A stretch of 39,947 nucleotides of DNA from Cyanobacteria bacterium OH_CBB_238 (GCA_023409995.1 JAEYQN010000150.1:1-39947), one strand, 5' to 3'; positions 6,287 through 14,884 are shown, counted from the first letter of the stretch. The notes: generated by a model not told the origin, from the sequence alone. Numbers and translations are program-made.

Positions 6287-8146
6287 CTACATTTTGATTA
6301 TCGCTTTGAAAGGGCAAGAATTTAAGCAAGCTCCGCATTTTATGCATTTTGCTTGATCAATTTTGTATGGTGATTTTAGTTCACCTTCAATTGCCCCAAC
6401 GGGACATATTCTTGAGCATTTAGAACATCCTTTGCATAGCCCTTCATCAATAACGATTGTTTTCATTGCGCTGCAGACTCCTGCAGGGCATTTCTTATCT
6501 TGAATATGAGCTAAATATTCATCTTTAAAGTATTTTAAGGTTGATAAAATTGGGTTTGGTGCAGTTTTTCCTAGTCCGCATAAAGAGCCATCTTTAACCG
6601 CTAGTGCAAGTTCTTCAATTATTTCAATATCTTCCATTTCGCCGTGTCCCTTTACTATTTTTTCAAGGATTTTTAGCATGTTTTTAGTACCTTCTCTGCA
6701 GGGTACGCATTTGCCGCATGATTCATTTCGGGTGAAATTCATGAAGAATCTAGCAACTTCTACAATGCAAGTATCTTCGTTCATAACGACAAGACCTCCG
6801 GAACCAACCATTGCTCCTGCTGCAATAAGTGAATCATAATCCATTGGTAAATCGAGATGTTCTTCAGTTAGGCATCCTCCTGATGGGCCACCAATTTGAA
6901 CTGCTTTAAATTTTTTGCCGTTTCTTATTCCGCCACCAATATCGAATACAATCTCTCGCAACGTTGTTCCCATTGGAACTTCAATCAACCCAGTATTGTT
7001 GACTTCTCCGGTTAAAGCAAACGTTTTGGTCCCTTTGGATTTTTCTGTTCCTAAAGAGCTAAACCAATCTGCCCCTTTTCTTATGATTACTGGGATGTTT
7101 GCTAATGTTTCTACATTGTTTATAAGGGTTGGTTTGCCAAAAAGTCCTTTATTTGCAGGGAATGGTGGTTTTGGTCTTGGCATTCCTCTTTCACCCTCAA
7201 TTGAAGCTATTAATGCTGTTTCTTCGCCACAAACAAATGCTCCCGCGCCTTCTTTTATATGTATAGTAAAGCTAAATTCGCTACCCATTATGTTTTTGCC
7301 TAGTAAATTTGCTTCTTCAGCTTTTTTTATTGCTATTCTAAGTCGTTTTATAGCTAAAGGGTATTCTGCTCTTACGTATATGTATGCTTCATCTGCGCCA
7401 ATAGCAAAACCTGCAATTGCCATTCCTTCCAAAAGTTTATGAGGGTCTCCCTCCATAATACTTCTATCCATGAATGCACCTGGGTCACCTTCATCTCCAT
7501 TGCATACAACGTATTTTTTTTCACTTTGAGCCGCTGCAGTGAATCTCCATTTTTTTCCTGTTGGGAATCCCCCGCCACCTCTTCCTCTCAAGCCTGATTT
7601 TTCTATTTCATTTATTACTGAGTCAGCATCATTTTCTTTTAAAACATTTGCTAAAGCTTCATATCCACCGACTGAAATTGCTTCTTCTAGACTTTCAGCA
7701 TTTATGTGGCCACAATTTTCAAGAGTTGTCCTTGTCTGTTTTGAATAAAAATTTATATCTTCACTTTTATAGATGTGTTGTCCTGTTTTTGGGTCTGAGT
7801 ACAGAAGTCGTTCTACGGGTTTACCGTCCTGAATATGACTATTGATAATTTCTTCAACATCTGCTGCTTTTACTTTTACATATGTTACGTCAAGATCTGG
7901 AATGAGTACCAAAACACCCTGTTCACAAAAGCCATGGCAGCCGGTCGGTACTATTGTGATTTTGTCATGATCTGTGAGAATTGATACATTTGCACCTAAT
8001 TCTTCAAAATTTTTGATTACATCCATTGAGCCATTTGCAACACAGCCAGTTCCTGCACAAACAAGAACCCTGAGTCCTTGAGCTTTTACTGCATTTATAG
8101 CCTTTTTCTGTTCTTCATTGATATCTATGTTAAGAGTATTTAGCAT
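6287..8146 (-). CDS. hydB: NuoF-like hydrogenase subunit (HydB/HndC type)
   Basis: The start is ATG 8146, one base after the stop of the NuoE-like gene, giving 619 residues; an upstream in-frame ATG at 8200 would overlap that gene by 53 bases. Domains: thioredoxin-like [2Fe-2S] (Cys30, 35, 70, 74), FMN/NAD-binding NuoF core with GLRGRGGGGFP (186-196), a [4Fe-4S] site SCGKCVPCREG (Cys477, 480, 483, plus Cys523), and a C-terminal double ferredoxin (Cys571/574/577/581 and 601/604/607/611). This layout is that of HydB/HndC in trimeric [FeFe] hydrogenases: it oxidises NAD(P)H and passes electrons to HydA. The extra ferredoxin domain is typical of electron-bifurcating forms, but bifurcation cannot be proven from sequence. 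Confidence 0.93.
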   Translation of the reverse strand: MLNTLNIDINEEQKKAINAVKAQGLRVLVCAGTGCVANGSMDVIKNFEELGANVSILTDHDKITIVPTGCHGFCEQGVLVLIPDLDVTYVKVKAADVEEIINSHIQDGKPVERLLYSDPKTGQHIYKSEDINFYSKQTRTTLENCGHINAESLEEAISVGGYEALANVLKENDADSVINEIEKSGLRGRGGGGFPTGKKWRFTAAAQSEKKYVVCNGDEGDPGAFMDRSIMEGDPHKLLEGMAIAGFAIGADEAYIYVRAEYPLAIKRLRIAIKKAEEANLLGKNIMGSEFSFTIHIKEGAGAFVCGEETALIASIEGERGMPRPKPPFPANKGLFGKPTLINNVETLANIPVIIRKGADWFSSLGTEKSKGTKTFALTGEVNNTGLIEVPMGTTLREIVFDIGGGIRNGKKFKAVQIGGPSGGCLTEEHLDLPMDYDSLIAAGAMVGSGGLVVMNEDTCIVEVARFFMNFTRNESCGKCVPCREGTKNMLKILEKIVKGHGEMEDIEIIEELALAVKDGSLCGLGKTAPNPILSTLKYFKDEYLAHIQDKKCPAGVCSAMKTIVIDEGLCKGCSKCSRICPVGAIEGELKSPYKIDQAKCIKCGACLNSCPFKAIIKM

Positions 8147-8147
8147 G

Positions 8148-8648
8148 TTAGACCTCTTTTTCTTCTTTAATGATGGTGTCCAAAACAACTTTGATTGCAT
8201 CTGCTGTCATTTGTGGGTATACTTTTTCGTTTATTACAACAACTGGGGCGAGTCCGCAAGCTCCCAGGCAGCTTACCGTTTCGCAAGAAAATAATCCATT
8301 GTCTGTTGTCAGTTTACCTTCGTTTAGATCAAGTTTTGCTCTAATGGCGTTTAATACAGGCATTGAACCTCGTACGTGGCATGCTGTTCCATCGCAAACT
8401 TTTACTTCGTATTTTCCTTTTGGGTCTAAACTAAATTGTGCATAAAAGGTTGCAACGCCATATACGGTTGCTGGGGAAAGTCCTTCTATTTTAGTGCCAA
8501 TGTATGTCAGTACATCAAGAGGTAGATATCTGTACACCTCCTGAATTTTTTGAAGAATTGCAATTAGGTTAGATTTTTTTGCAGAAAAAGAATTGATCAC
8601 TTCATCGATTTTTTTGTAATCGATTTTCGTCTGACTCTCGCTTGTCAT
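8148..8648 (-). CDS. hydC: NuoE-like [2Fe-2S] hydrogenase subunit (HydC/HndA type)
   Basis: The 166-residue protein has a helical N-terminus and a thioredoxin-like [2Fe-2S] domain with Cys85, Cys90, Cys127 and Cys131, the spacing of the NuoE family. It shuttles electrons with the NuoF-like subunit. It is the first gene of the operon, with GGAG as ribosome site before the ATG. A sigma-70-type promoter and a Rex-like operator lie 60-115 bases upstream, suggesting expression rises when NADH/NAD+ is high (inference from known Rex biology). Confidence 0.93.
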   Translation of the reverse strand: MTSESQTKIDYKKIDEVINSFSAKKSNLIAILQKIQEVYRYLPLDVLTYIGTKIEGLSPATVYGVATFYAQFSLDPKGKYEVKVCDGTACHVRGSMPVLNAIRAKLDLNEGKLTTDNGLFSCETVSCLGACGLAPVVVINEKVYPQMTADAIKVVLDTIIKEEKEV

Positions 8649-8708
8649 GGTGTTCTCCTTTATAAAGTATGCAGTTTTTATTCGGACGTTAATTTCGGAA
8701 CGATTTGC

Positions 8709-8722
8709 GTGAAAAAAATCAC
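8709..8722. promoter_or_regulatory. Rex-like operator
   Basis: GTGA and TCAC half sites flank six A bases on the plus strand. This equals the core of the known Rex consensus TTGTGAANNNNTTCACAA; the outer bases match poorly. Its position over the predicted transcription start of a hydrogenase operon fits a redox repressor. No rex gene is in the window. Confidence 0.5.
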
Positions 8723-8733
8723 TATTTATTATT

Positions 8734-8761
8734 ATTATCCTATTTTATAAAATAAAATCAA
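8734..8761 (-). promoter_or_regulatory. Probable sigma-70 promoter of the hydrogenase operon
   Basis: On the minus strand, TTGATT (8761-8756) and GATAAT (8739-8734) are spaced by 16 bases. The likely start point falls just before or within the Rex-like palindrome at 8709-8722. Confidence 0.5.
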
Positions 8762-8780
8762 GGAGTATTACAAAATTATT

Positions 8781-9767
8781 TTATTGGTATGTATCTGAAT
8801 TGTTTGATAAAATGCTTTCAACAAATTTTGAGCTTAGTATGTTTAATTTTAATTCAGTAGCCCTATGTTTAAAATATTTGTACATTTCCTTTATATTTTG
8901 AGGAACAATTTGTTTATTATAGTCGGTTCTTAACATTTTAGAATAGTCTATATCCAGCTTTACATTTAAAATGCCAATGGTTTTACTTAGCAGTAGCCAT
9001 TTTTCAAGCTCGTTTATGTTGTCATTTAAGTTGTCAACTATAATATATTTTGAGATTAATTCATTTCCATTTGACCTTGAGTATTTTATATATTTTTTTA
9101 TGTTTTTTACAACTTCATTAAATTTATCAACCCGTTTTATTTTTTTATATGTTTCTCTACATCCGCAATCTAGAGATATTGTAATATTTGTACTCTCACA
9201 TTCTTTTAGAGATCTCTCTATTGCTTTAACATATTTTATTCCTGATGTCATGAAACTATTTTCTTTGATTCTGAATTTATAAAGTAAATTCATTACGGAT
9301 TCATATTCATCAAGAACACCGCAATCACCGCCCATCGTTATTACTTCAATGTCATTTCCAATCATGTCATTCTTTATTAATTCTTTGATTATGGGTAATA
9401 GCTTATAGTGTTCACTTCTTTTTTGCCATTTTGTTATCCGCCCTTTAGTTAGATATAAATTTACACAGTACTTACATCCACAGTTGCAGTGAGACCAATG
9501 GTTAATTGAAATGCGCTTGATCTTTTCGTTATCTTCCCAGTCTTTTTCTTCTAGATCATAACAGGGTCTGCAATTGTCAGGAATATTACCATGTTTGCAG
9601 TTTTCAACCATCTCTTTGCGTTCTTTTTTTATTCTTGCCCAATCGATTTTTTCTCCTTGATAATTATCCAAGAATACATGTCCAGTGTACATGGAGCAAC
9701 AAATCCTTATCTGATCATAGAAAAAATGGATTTCGTTTTGGATGCTTTTGCAAGAGATATATTTCAT
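8781..9767 (-). CDS. Radical SAM protein with N-terminal SPASM-like Cys cluster (paralogue 1)
   Basis: The 328-residue protein has the radical SAM signature Cys94-x3-Cys98-x2-Cys101 (within HCNCGCKYC), followed by a glycine motif MGGD and a strand SLDCG. Before it stand Cys6, Cys23/Cys24, Cys57 and Cys66/Cys69 (DNCRPC), the spacing of a SPASM-type auxiliary cluster, but N-terminal instead of the usual C-terminal. It is a clear paralogue of the protein at 21848-22906: both carry YKKIKRVDKF followed by a lysine-rich helix. The reaction is unknown; such proteins often modify peptides or sugars. It stands alone, 76 bases after pdxA, with a 12-base palindrome TGAATATATTCA (9813-9824) in the gap. 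Confidence 0.8.
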   Translation of the reverse strand: MKYISCKSIQNEIHFFYDQIRICCSMYTGHVFLDNYQGEKIDWARIKKERKEMVENCKHGNIPDNCRPCYDLEEKDWEDNEKIKRISINHWSHCNCGCKYCVNLYLTKGRITKWQKRSEHYKLLPIIKELIKNDMIGNDIEVITMGGDCGVLDEYESVMNLLYKFRIKENSFMTSGIKYVKAIERSLKECESTNITISLDCGCRETYKKIKRVDKFNEVVKNIKKYIKYSRSNGNELISKYIIVDNLNDNINELEKWLLLSKTIGILNVKLDIDYSKMLRTDYNKQIVPQNIKEMYKYFKHRATELKLNILSSKFVESILSNNSDTYQ

Positions 9768-9843
9768 TTTGCCCCTAAAATTTCTTATATTTGAAATTTA
9801 CCATCTTTAGTGAATATATTCAATTATGTATCTGTATGAGGAT

Positions 9844-10788
9844 TTAGTTAATGGCTAATTTAATTGCTTCAATCATGCTGTTTTCTTTTGCACAAAGTTG
9901 TCCAGCAATGTCGAATGCGGTTCCATGCGCTGGTGAGGTTCTGAGTTTGTCTAACCCTATTGTTGTATTTACAGTTAAATCTAATCCCAGAAGTTTTACT
10001 GGTATTAAACCTTGATCATGATAGCTTGCAACATAACAGTCGTATTGAGGTTGGTTAACTTCTTTTGATAGCTTATAGAATAAGCCATCTGAAGGAAACG
10101 GACCTTTTATATTTATTCCTTTTTGTTTTAATAAATTTATAGCAGGGATGTATGCTTTTTGCTCTTCCAAGCCAAAGAGTCCTTGTTCACCAGCATGAGG
10201 ATTAAGAGAACACAATGCTATTTTAGGGTTTTTGATTTTGAATTTTGTCTGTAATTCTTTGTGTAATCGCTCAATTTTTTCAACAAGAAAGTCTTTTGTG
10301 ATTGTAGCTGGAACATCTTTTAGCGCTATATGTCTTGTTAGTAATAAAATCCTTATTTTATTCATTACAAATAACATTTCTGCTTTTTGGCCATCTCTTT
10401 TTGTATATTTCTCTATTATTTCTGTTTGACCGCTATAGTGATGACCCGCTAAATTCAATGAGTGTTTTGATATTGGCCCTGTTACTATTGCTTGAATTTT
10501 ATTTGTGTTCGCTAACTCGCATGCTCTTTTTAGTGCATTAAAAACAAAATCCCCTGATTCTTTTGTTTCATGAGATATCCTAATATCTTCTATTTTGTAT
10601 GGAATTTCTTCAATATGGTATTCTTTTTCAAGGGCTAATGAATAATTATCCTTATAAAAATCAAAAATAGTCTTATTTGCGATTAATATTATATTTTCTT
10701 CCGGTAAGTTCAGTTTGTTTAGTGCTTTTATGACTATTTCTGGAGAAATGCTGTTTGGGTCGCCAATTGTCAAAGCTATTTTATTCAT
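9844..10788 (-). CDS. pdxA: PdxA-family 4-phosphohydroxy-acid dehydrogenase
   Basis: The 314-residue PdxA-family protein is an NAD-dependent decarboxylating dehydrogenase acting on 4-hydroxythreonine-4-phosphate (vitamin B6) or, in PdxA2 forms, on four-carbon acid phosphates. Visible motifs: GDPNSISPE (9-17), VTGPISKH (102-109) and metal-binding His153 (TRHIAL), His198 (NPHAGE) and His257 (SYHDQG). The motif RTSPDHGTA reads RTSPAHGTA, with Ala287 replacing Asp. It begins three bases after the DUF1537 kinase stop, so the two are translated together. That pairing is known for D-threonate, L-threonate and D-erythronate catabolism, which ends in dihydroxyacetone phosphate. Whether it also makes pyridoxal phosphate cannot be told here. 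Confidence 0.85.
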   Translation of the reverse strand: MNKIALTIGDPNSISPEIVIKALNKLNLPEENIILIANKTIFDFYKDNYSLALEKEYHIEEIPYKIEDIRISHETKESGDFVFNALKRACELANTNKIQAIVTGPISKHSLNLAGHHYSGQTEIIEKYTKRDGQKAEMLFVMNKIRILLLTRHIALKDVPATITKDFLVEKIERLHKELQTKFKIKNPKIALCSLNPHAGEQGLFGLEEQKAYIPAINLLKQKGINIKGPFPSDGLFYKLSKEVNQPQYDCYVASYHDQGLIPVKLLGLDLTVNTTIGLDKLRTSPAHGTAFDIAGQLCAKENSMIEAIKLAIN

Positions 10789-10791
10789 TAC

Positions 10792-12096
10792 TTACTCATG
10801 TTGCTCAAAATATTTTAGTACATCAATAATTGTATTTGGAGTTCCTAAATTTCCGGATTTAGTGACAATCCATTGTGCTTTATGGTCTATACAAAGAGGT
10901 ATTGCCGGGGCTACTGCATCAATAAGTTGTATACTTTCACTATTTATAGCACGACAACATTTATAAGAGGTTTCTCCGCCAATGGTTATCAAAATTACGT
11001 CTCGCTCAGAAAGAATTCTTTGAGTAAGGTTTGCAAGATAATCACCAATCATTGTTGCTAGTTTTGTTTTTGTTAGTTCATGCTCAAACAAAATATGATG
11101 TAAGTCTTCCTTGTTTTCTATTAAGTTAGAGGAGTGAATTACTACTATATTTTCTTTTGATAAATTCCTTGTTGCTCTTTCTGCAATGTCTCTATTATCG
11201 TTGGAAAGTAAATCATCCAGTTTTATCTCTATAAAATAGGTATTTTCAATATCATCATCGTCTGCTAGTTTTTTTAGTTGCACTGCGGTTAGGTCTGTAG
11301 CACTACCTGATATAATTAGCTTTGGTAATTGAGGTATTGTTTTAGAAATATGTTGGTTCTTCATTTCTGGCAACCAAACATTTCCTAATGCTTGAGCAGC
11401 TCCTGCAGAACCGCAAGGCAAAATTCTAAAAGAACATTTTTCTGTTGCTAAGACTGCTTGTTCAATATCCACTGTTGACACTGCGTCAACAACAATTAAT
11501 TTTTTTCCGGCCTTAATCAATTCATTTAATTTTACTAGTATAGGCCCTGCACCTTTCATCACAGTGTTGAGTTCTATGGTTGCTACTAAATTGTGCTGAG
11601 TTTCATCAAGCTGTTTTTTTAATATGGATGGAATATATGATTCATAAATTGGAGAATGGGGGTCTCTTGCTAATTCGGTTCTTTCAATGGGGATTCCTTT
11701 TAATAGTTGATATCCACCAATTGTTACTCTTCCTTCATTGGGGTAAGCTGGTATTATAACCGCTGCATCCCAGCCTAGAACTTCTAACATTACAAGTGTT
11801 TCAGGTGCTATATTTCCTCTAAATGTAGAGTCTATTTTATTATATATATGCTCAACATTAAAATTTTCAATCAGATTTTTTGTCGCAATTCTGACTTTTG
11901 ATTTGGCTGTTTCTGCATCACAATTCCTACTTTCAGTAGAAACGGCCCAAGCCTGTGTGTGGGATATATTTGCAGGCACAGCCTCGTAATCCAGAATTAT
12001 TTGAGTATTGCACCCTCTTAAATGAAACTGGAGTGCTGTGTCGTTTGCACCAGTTAAATCATCTGCGATAATTCCTATAGAGCTTGATATTAACAT
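10792..12096 (-). CDS. Four-carbon acid sugar kinase (DUF1537 family)
   Basis: The 434-residue protein has the DUF1537 N-terminal motif IADDLTGANDTA (10-21), a middle helix-rich part and a C-terminal nucleotide-binding part with TIGGETSYK and KSGNLGTP. Characterised members phosphorylate D-threonate, L-threonate, D-erythronate or related acids, and the product is oxidised by a PdxA2-type enzyme, here encoded directly downstream. The gene begins nine bases after ssb, an unusual partner. An alternative role is phosphorylation of 4-hydroxythreonine to feed B6 synthesis (speculative). No aldolase, isomerase or transporter gene of a threonate locus is beside it. Confidence 0.85.
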   Translation of the reverse strand: MLISSSIGIIADDLTGANDTALQFHLRGCNTQIILDYEAVPANISHTQAWAVSTESRNCDAETAKSKVRIATKNLIENFNVEHIYNKIDSTFRGNIAPETLVMLEVLGWDAAVIIPAYPNEGRVTIGGYQLLKGIPIERTELARDPHSPIYESYIPSILKKQLDETQHNLVATIELNTVMKGAGPILVKLNELIKAGKKLIVVDAVSTVDIEQAVLATEKCSFRILPCGSAGAAQALGNVWLPEMKNQHISKTIPQLPKLIISGSATDLTAVQLKKLADDDDIENTYFIEIKLDDLLSNDNRDIAERATRNLSKENIVVIHSSNLIENKEDLHHILFEHELTKTKLATMIGDYLANLTQRILSERDVILITIGGETSYKCCRAINSESIQLIDAVAPAIPLCIDHKAQWIVTKSGNLGTPNTIIDVLKYFEQHE

Positions 12097-12105
12097 TATT
12101 TAACC

Positions 12106-12426
12106 TTAGTTGTCGTTTTTACCTAATAGTCTAAGGGTATTTGCTCTGATTAAAAATCTTTCTTTTTGTACTCCATCAGGACCGGTCCATTTACTTGCAG
12201 CTAATCTTCCATCAACTCCAACAAGACGTCCTTTTTTTACGTACTCTCCAGCTACTTCTGCAGCTTTGTCCCAAAGTTCAACATTGAACCAGTCAGTAAC
12301 TTCAGATTTTGCTTTGGAATCCCATCTTGATATTGCCATAGAAAATGTTGTTTTCACTTTTCCAGACTCAAAATATTTCATTTCAGGATCTTGTCCTGCG
12401 CGTCCAACTAAAACGACTGAGTTCAT
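12106..12426 (-). CDS. ssb: Single-stranded DNA-binding protein, short form
   Basis: The 106-residue protein is an OB fold starting MNSVVLVGRAGQDPEMKYFE with the core WFNVELWDKAAE and GRLVGVDGRL. It binds single-stranded DNA in replication, repair or recombination. It ends in LLGKNDN, without the acidic DDDIPF-type tail that recruits partner proteins in canonical SSB. It may be a second, specialised SSB, with the housekeeping one elsewhere. It heads a tight gene row with the DUF1537 kinase and pdxA. Confidence 0.9.
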   Translation of the reverse strand: MNSVVLVGRAGQDPEMKYFESGKVKTTFSMAISRWDSKAKSEVTDWFNVELWDKAAEVAGEYVKKGRLVGVDGRLAASKWTGPDGVQKERFLIRANTLRLLGKNDN

Positions 12427-12480
12427 TTTTCATCCCTTACTTATTTTTACCTATTGATTATATATGTAAAAATCTAAGTT

Positions 12481-12500
12481 TGCAACTTTGATAAGTTGCA
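12481..12500 (-). terminator. Hairpin downstream of cca
   Basis: TGCAACTT and AAGTTGCA form an eight-base stem with a TGAT loop between cca and ssb. On the minus strand a modest T-rich stretch follows some ten bases later, so it may be a weak terminator for rsmE-cca. Confidence 0.4.
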
Positions 12501-12560
12501 TGCTTTGTTTCTCTTATTACTCACATAGGCTTTTTGCTGGCTTAACAATGTGTTGATAAT

Positions 12561-13979
12561 TTATTTTGTAATATGAGTGTAGGTGGATTTTACAAAATCG
12601 ATTGCTTCATCTCGGTTAGAAACATCTCCATTTATTTGTGCTTCTTTTAATTCATTTATAACCTTGCCTAATAAAGGAGACGCATTTATGTTGAGGATCT
12701 CCATGATTTCTATACCATCAAGTAATTTTTCCAGTGGTTTTAAGTTTTCTCTTATCTGTATGTATTTATCCAATAGAGATGTAAGTCCATTTATGTTTTT
12801 TGAAACCATATCTTCGGTTACTTTTGGGCCAAGTGCTGAAAGTCTATCTGCAATTGCTATTATAATTACATCTATGACATTGTCTTCCATCTTTCTAAAA
12901 AATCTCATTTGAGCTTTTTCATTTTCTTCCTCATTGCAAACAACAGTTGATGGATATATATGGTATTTAATTAGCTTTTTAACATACTCTATTTGTTTTT
13001 TAGAAAATTTTAAAGATTTTAAAATTGGTACAACAATTTTGGAACCCACATCGTCATGTTTTATAAACCTATGTCTTCCTGTTTTATCTTCTATTGTCCA
13101 AGTTTCTGGTTTGCCAATGTCATGCAAAAATCCTGCAAGTTTAAGATAAGCTAATTGTTTTACTCCTCCAAGATGTTTTGAATTTAAGTGTTTTTTTACT
13201 GCATTATTAGTATTACTTATAAATAGTTGTATTTGTTTTACAGTTTCTATGCTGTGATTGAATAATGTTAAATGGTGGTGTGTATTTGGTGGTACTGTTT
13301 TTACATCTCTAATAATTGGTAATATCTGTTCTAATAAGTGGCATTCATCCATTTCTATTATGGCAATATCTGCAAATTCTCCTTCAAATAATTTTATTAA
13401 CTCTACATTTATTCTTTCTCTGGCAGGATGAGTAATAAGTCCTGAATGTTTTTTTGTTTGTTGATATAGTGTGTTTTCAATTTCAAAACCAAATTTTGAC
13501 TTGAACCTAAATATTCTTAGTAAGCGTAGGGGATCATCTACAATGTTTTGTTCAGAAATTCCTCTTATTATTTTATTTTTTAGATCTATTAATCCGCCAG
13601 TGGGATCGATAAACTCTTGTTTGTTAATATCATAAGCAATTGCATTTATTGTTAGATCTCTCCGAAAAAGGTCTTTTTCGAGAGAGTTTTCAATTGGTGA
13701 AGTTAAGTCAATATAGTTCTTTTTATCTTCTAAAACAATTCTATATATATTGTTCTCGCAGTCTAAAGGTATAAAATGCCCATTTATTGCGGTTGCTATA
13801 TCTTTAGCAAGGTCTTCTATGTTGTGAGTTTCAATAATTATATCTCTATCAAAATTTTCTATACCTAAAATACTGTCTCTCACAAAACCGCCAACCAAAT
13901 AAGCATTGTAGTCTTTTATATATTGCGAGATTAATTCTAGTATGGGGTCTTTTTTTATATTTTGTATAGGGTTATTCAT
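12561..13979 (-). CDS. cca: CCA-adding tRNA nucleotidyltransferase / poly(A) polymerase with HD domain
   Basis: From ATG 13979 the protein has 472 residues. That start overlaps the rsmE stop by eight bases and has GGA seven bases upstream; an ATG at 13991 adds four residues but lacks a ribosome site. Class II nucleotidyltransferase motifs are present: VGGFVRDSILG, then FDRDIII (metal-binding Asp-x-Asp), RRDLTINAIAYD and the RNA-binding segment DDPLRLLRIFRF. A middle HD domain (LAGFLHDIGKPETW) is common in bacterial CCA enzymes and can act as phosphatase or phosphodiesterase. The function is maturation or repair of tRNA 3' CCA ends. The tRNA-Lys in this window already encodes CCA, so repair may be the main use for that tRNA. 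Confidence 0.88.
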   Translation of the reverse strand: MNNPIQNIKKDPILELISQYIKDYNAYLVGGFVRDSILGIENFDRDIIIETHNIEDLAKDIATAINGHFIPLDCENNIYRIVLEDKKNYIDLTSPIENSLEKDLFRRDLTINAIAYDINKQEFIDPTGGLIDLKNKIIRGISEQNIVDDPLRLLRIFRFKSKFGFEIENTLYQQTKKHSGLITHPARERINVELIKLFEGEFADIAIIEMDECHLLEQILPIIRDVKTVPPNTHHHLTLFNHSIETVKQIQLFISNTNNAVKKHLNSKHLGGVKQLAYLKLAGFLHDIGKPETWTIEDKTGRHRFIKHDDVGSKIVVPILKSLKFSKKQIEYVKKLIKYHIYPSTVVCNEEENEKAQMRFFRKMEDNVIDVIIIAIADRLSALGPKVTEDMVSKNINGLTSLLDKYIQIRENLKPLEKLLDGIEIMEILNINASPLLGKVINELKEAQINGDVSNRDEAIDFVKSTYTHITK

Positions 13980-14709
13980 TATCAAGTCCATATATTATAT
14001 TTGCAATTGCAACTGTGGCAGCAGTATCCGCTCTATAAATAAGATTGCCTAAAGAGACCATCGGAATATTATGTTCTTTAAGTTCCCCAAATTCTTTTTC
14101 TGAAAATCCTCCCTCAGGACCAATTATCGCTAATATTGATTTCTTACTCAAATCGATTTTTGACTTTAAAAAGTTTTTCAAACTGGAGGTAGAATATTTT
14201 TCGACAAAAGCTACAACAATATCATACTCTTTTGAATTGAGCAGCTTTGTCAATGTTGTTGAAGATTTGATTTGTGGAATATCGGCTCTTTCGCATTGTT
14301 TTACTGATTCAATGGCTATTTTTTGCCATTTTGATATTTTTTCATTAATAATAGATTGTTTTACCGTGCAATTATCTGTTATCAATGGAATAATTGTTTT
14401 TATACCTAGCTCAGTTGCTTTCTGTATTGTGCTGAATTGAGCATCTGGCTTTAGTACGCTTTGTGCTAGATTTATATTGTGGTAGAGCTTTCTATTTGAT
14501 TTATATTTTTCTATAACTTTAGTATGAATTTCGCTTTTTGATATGTCTTCAACATTAACTATGTATTGAATCTCGTTTTCATCAATTAATAGTAACTTTT
14601 CATCCTTTTTTATCCTTAGAGCTTTTACTATGTGGTTGTAAAGTTCTTTATCGATGATGCTTATTTGGTCTTTGTTTACTGTGTTTGAGGAAATTAAAAA
14701 ATGAGGCAT
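13972..14709 (-). CDS. rsmE: 16S rRNA m3U1498 methyltransferase RsmE
   Basis: The 245-residue SPOUT-class methyltransferase has an N-terminal PUA-like part (about 1-70) and the knotted AdoMet site: LAIIGPEGGFSEKE (about 192-205) and SLGNLIYRADTAATVA (about 220-235). The second is usually LGxRILRxETA; here Tyr-Arg-Ala-Asp stands for Leu-Arg-x-Glu, a mild variation. It methylates U1498 of 16S rRNA in the assembled small subunit. It is co-transcribed with cca, whose start overlaps its stop, from a sigma-70-like promoter at 14755-14783. Confidence 0.9.
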   Translation of the reverse strand: MPHFLISSNTVNKDQISIIDKELYNHIVKALRIKKDEKLLLIDENEIQYIVNVEDISKSEIHTKVIEKYKSNRKLYHNINLAQSVLKPDAQFSTIQKATELGIKTIIPLITDNCTVKQSIINEKISKWQKIAIESVKQCERADIPQIKSSTTLTKLLNSKEYDIVVAFVEKYSTSSLKNFLKSKIDLSKKSILAIIGPEGGFSEKEFGELKEHNIPMVSLGNLIYRADTAATVAIANIIYGLDNE

Positions 14710-14754
14710 TTTGTTATATTTCTACTCTTTTTAGAGGATATTTCATACTTTAGT

Positions 14755-14783
14755 ATAATACATCTAAGTTTCTTGTAGTGCAA
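14755..14783 (-). promoter_or_regulatory. Sigma-70-like promoter of rsmE-cca
   Basis: On the minus strand, TTGCAC (14783-14778) and TATTAT (14760-14755) are separated by 17 bases and lie about 50 bases before the rsmE start, divergent from the flagellin promoter. Confidence 0.5.
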
Positions 14784-14827
14784 TTGTTTTGGAGTGTTTT
14801 TGCTTTTATTTTTGACAAAAGTCAAAC

Positions 14828-14854
14828 TAAAGTATGAGACAAGTGTTTCGATAA
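14828..14854 (+). promoter_or_regulatory. Sigma-28 (FliA)-type promoter of flagellin
   Basis: TAAAGTAT (14828-14835), an 11-base spacer and TTCGATAA (14847-14854) match the FliA consensus TAAAGTTT-N11-GCCGATAA closely. The block TCAAACTAAAGTAT (14822-14835) also occurs at 512-525. Confidence 0.8.
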
Positions 14855-14884
14855 TGTGATTGTGATAAGAGAAGGAGAGAGAAA

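Noticed and set aside
6915..7442. Long plus-strand frame opposite the NuoF-like gene
   Set aside because: It is antisense to a clearly conserved enzyme and its sequence mirrors that gene's codon pattern.
9813..9824. Palindrome TGAATATATTCA as an operator
   Set aside because: It is a perfect 12-base repeat but AT-only in the centre, and no second copy or known regulator consensus was seen; kept only as a note in the neighbouring gene entry.
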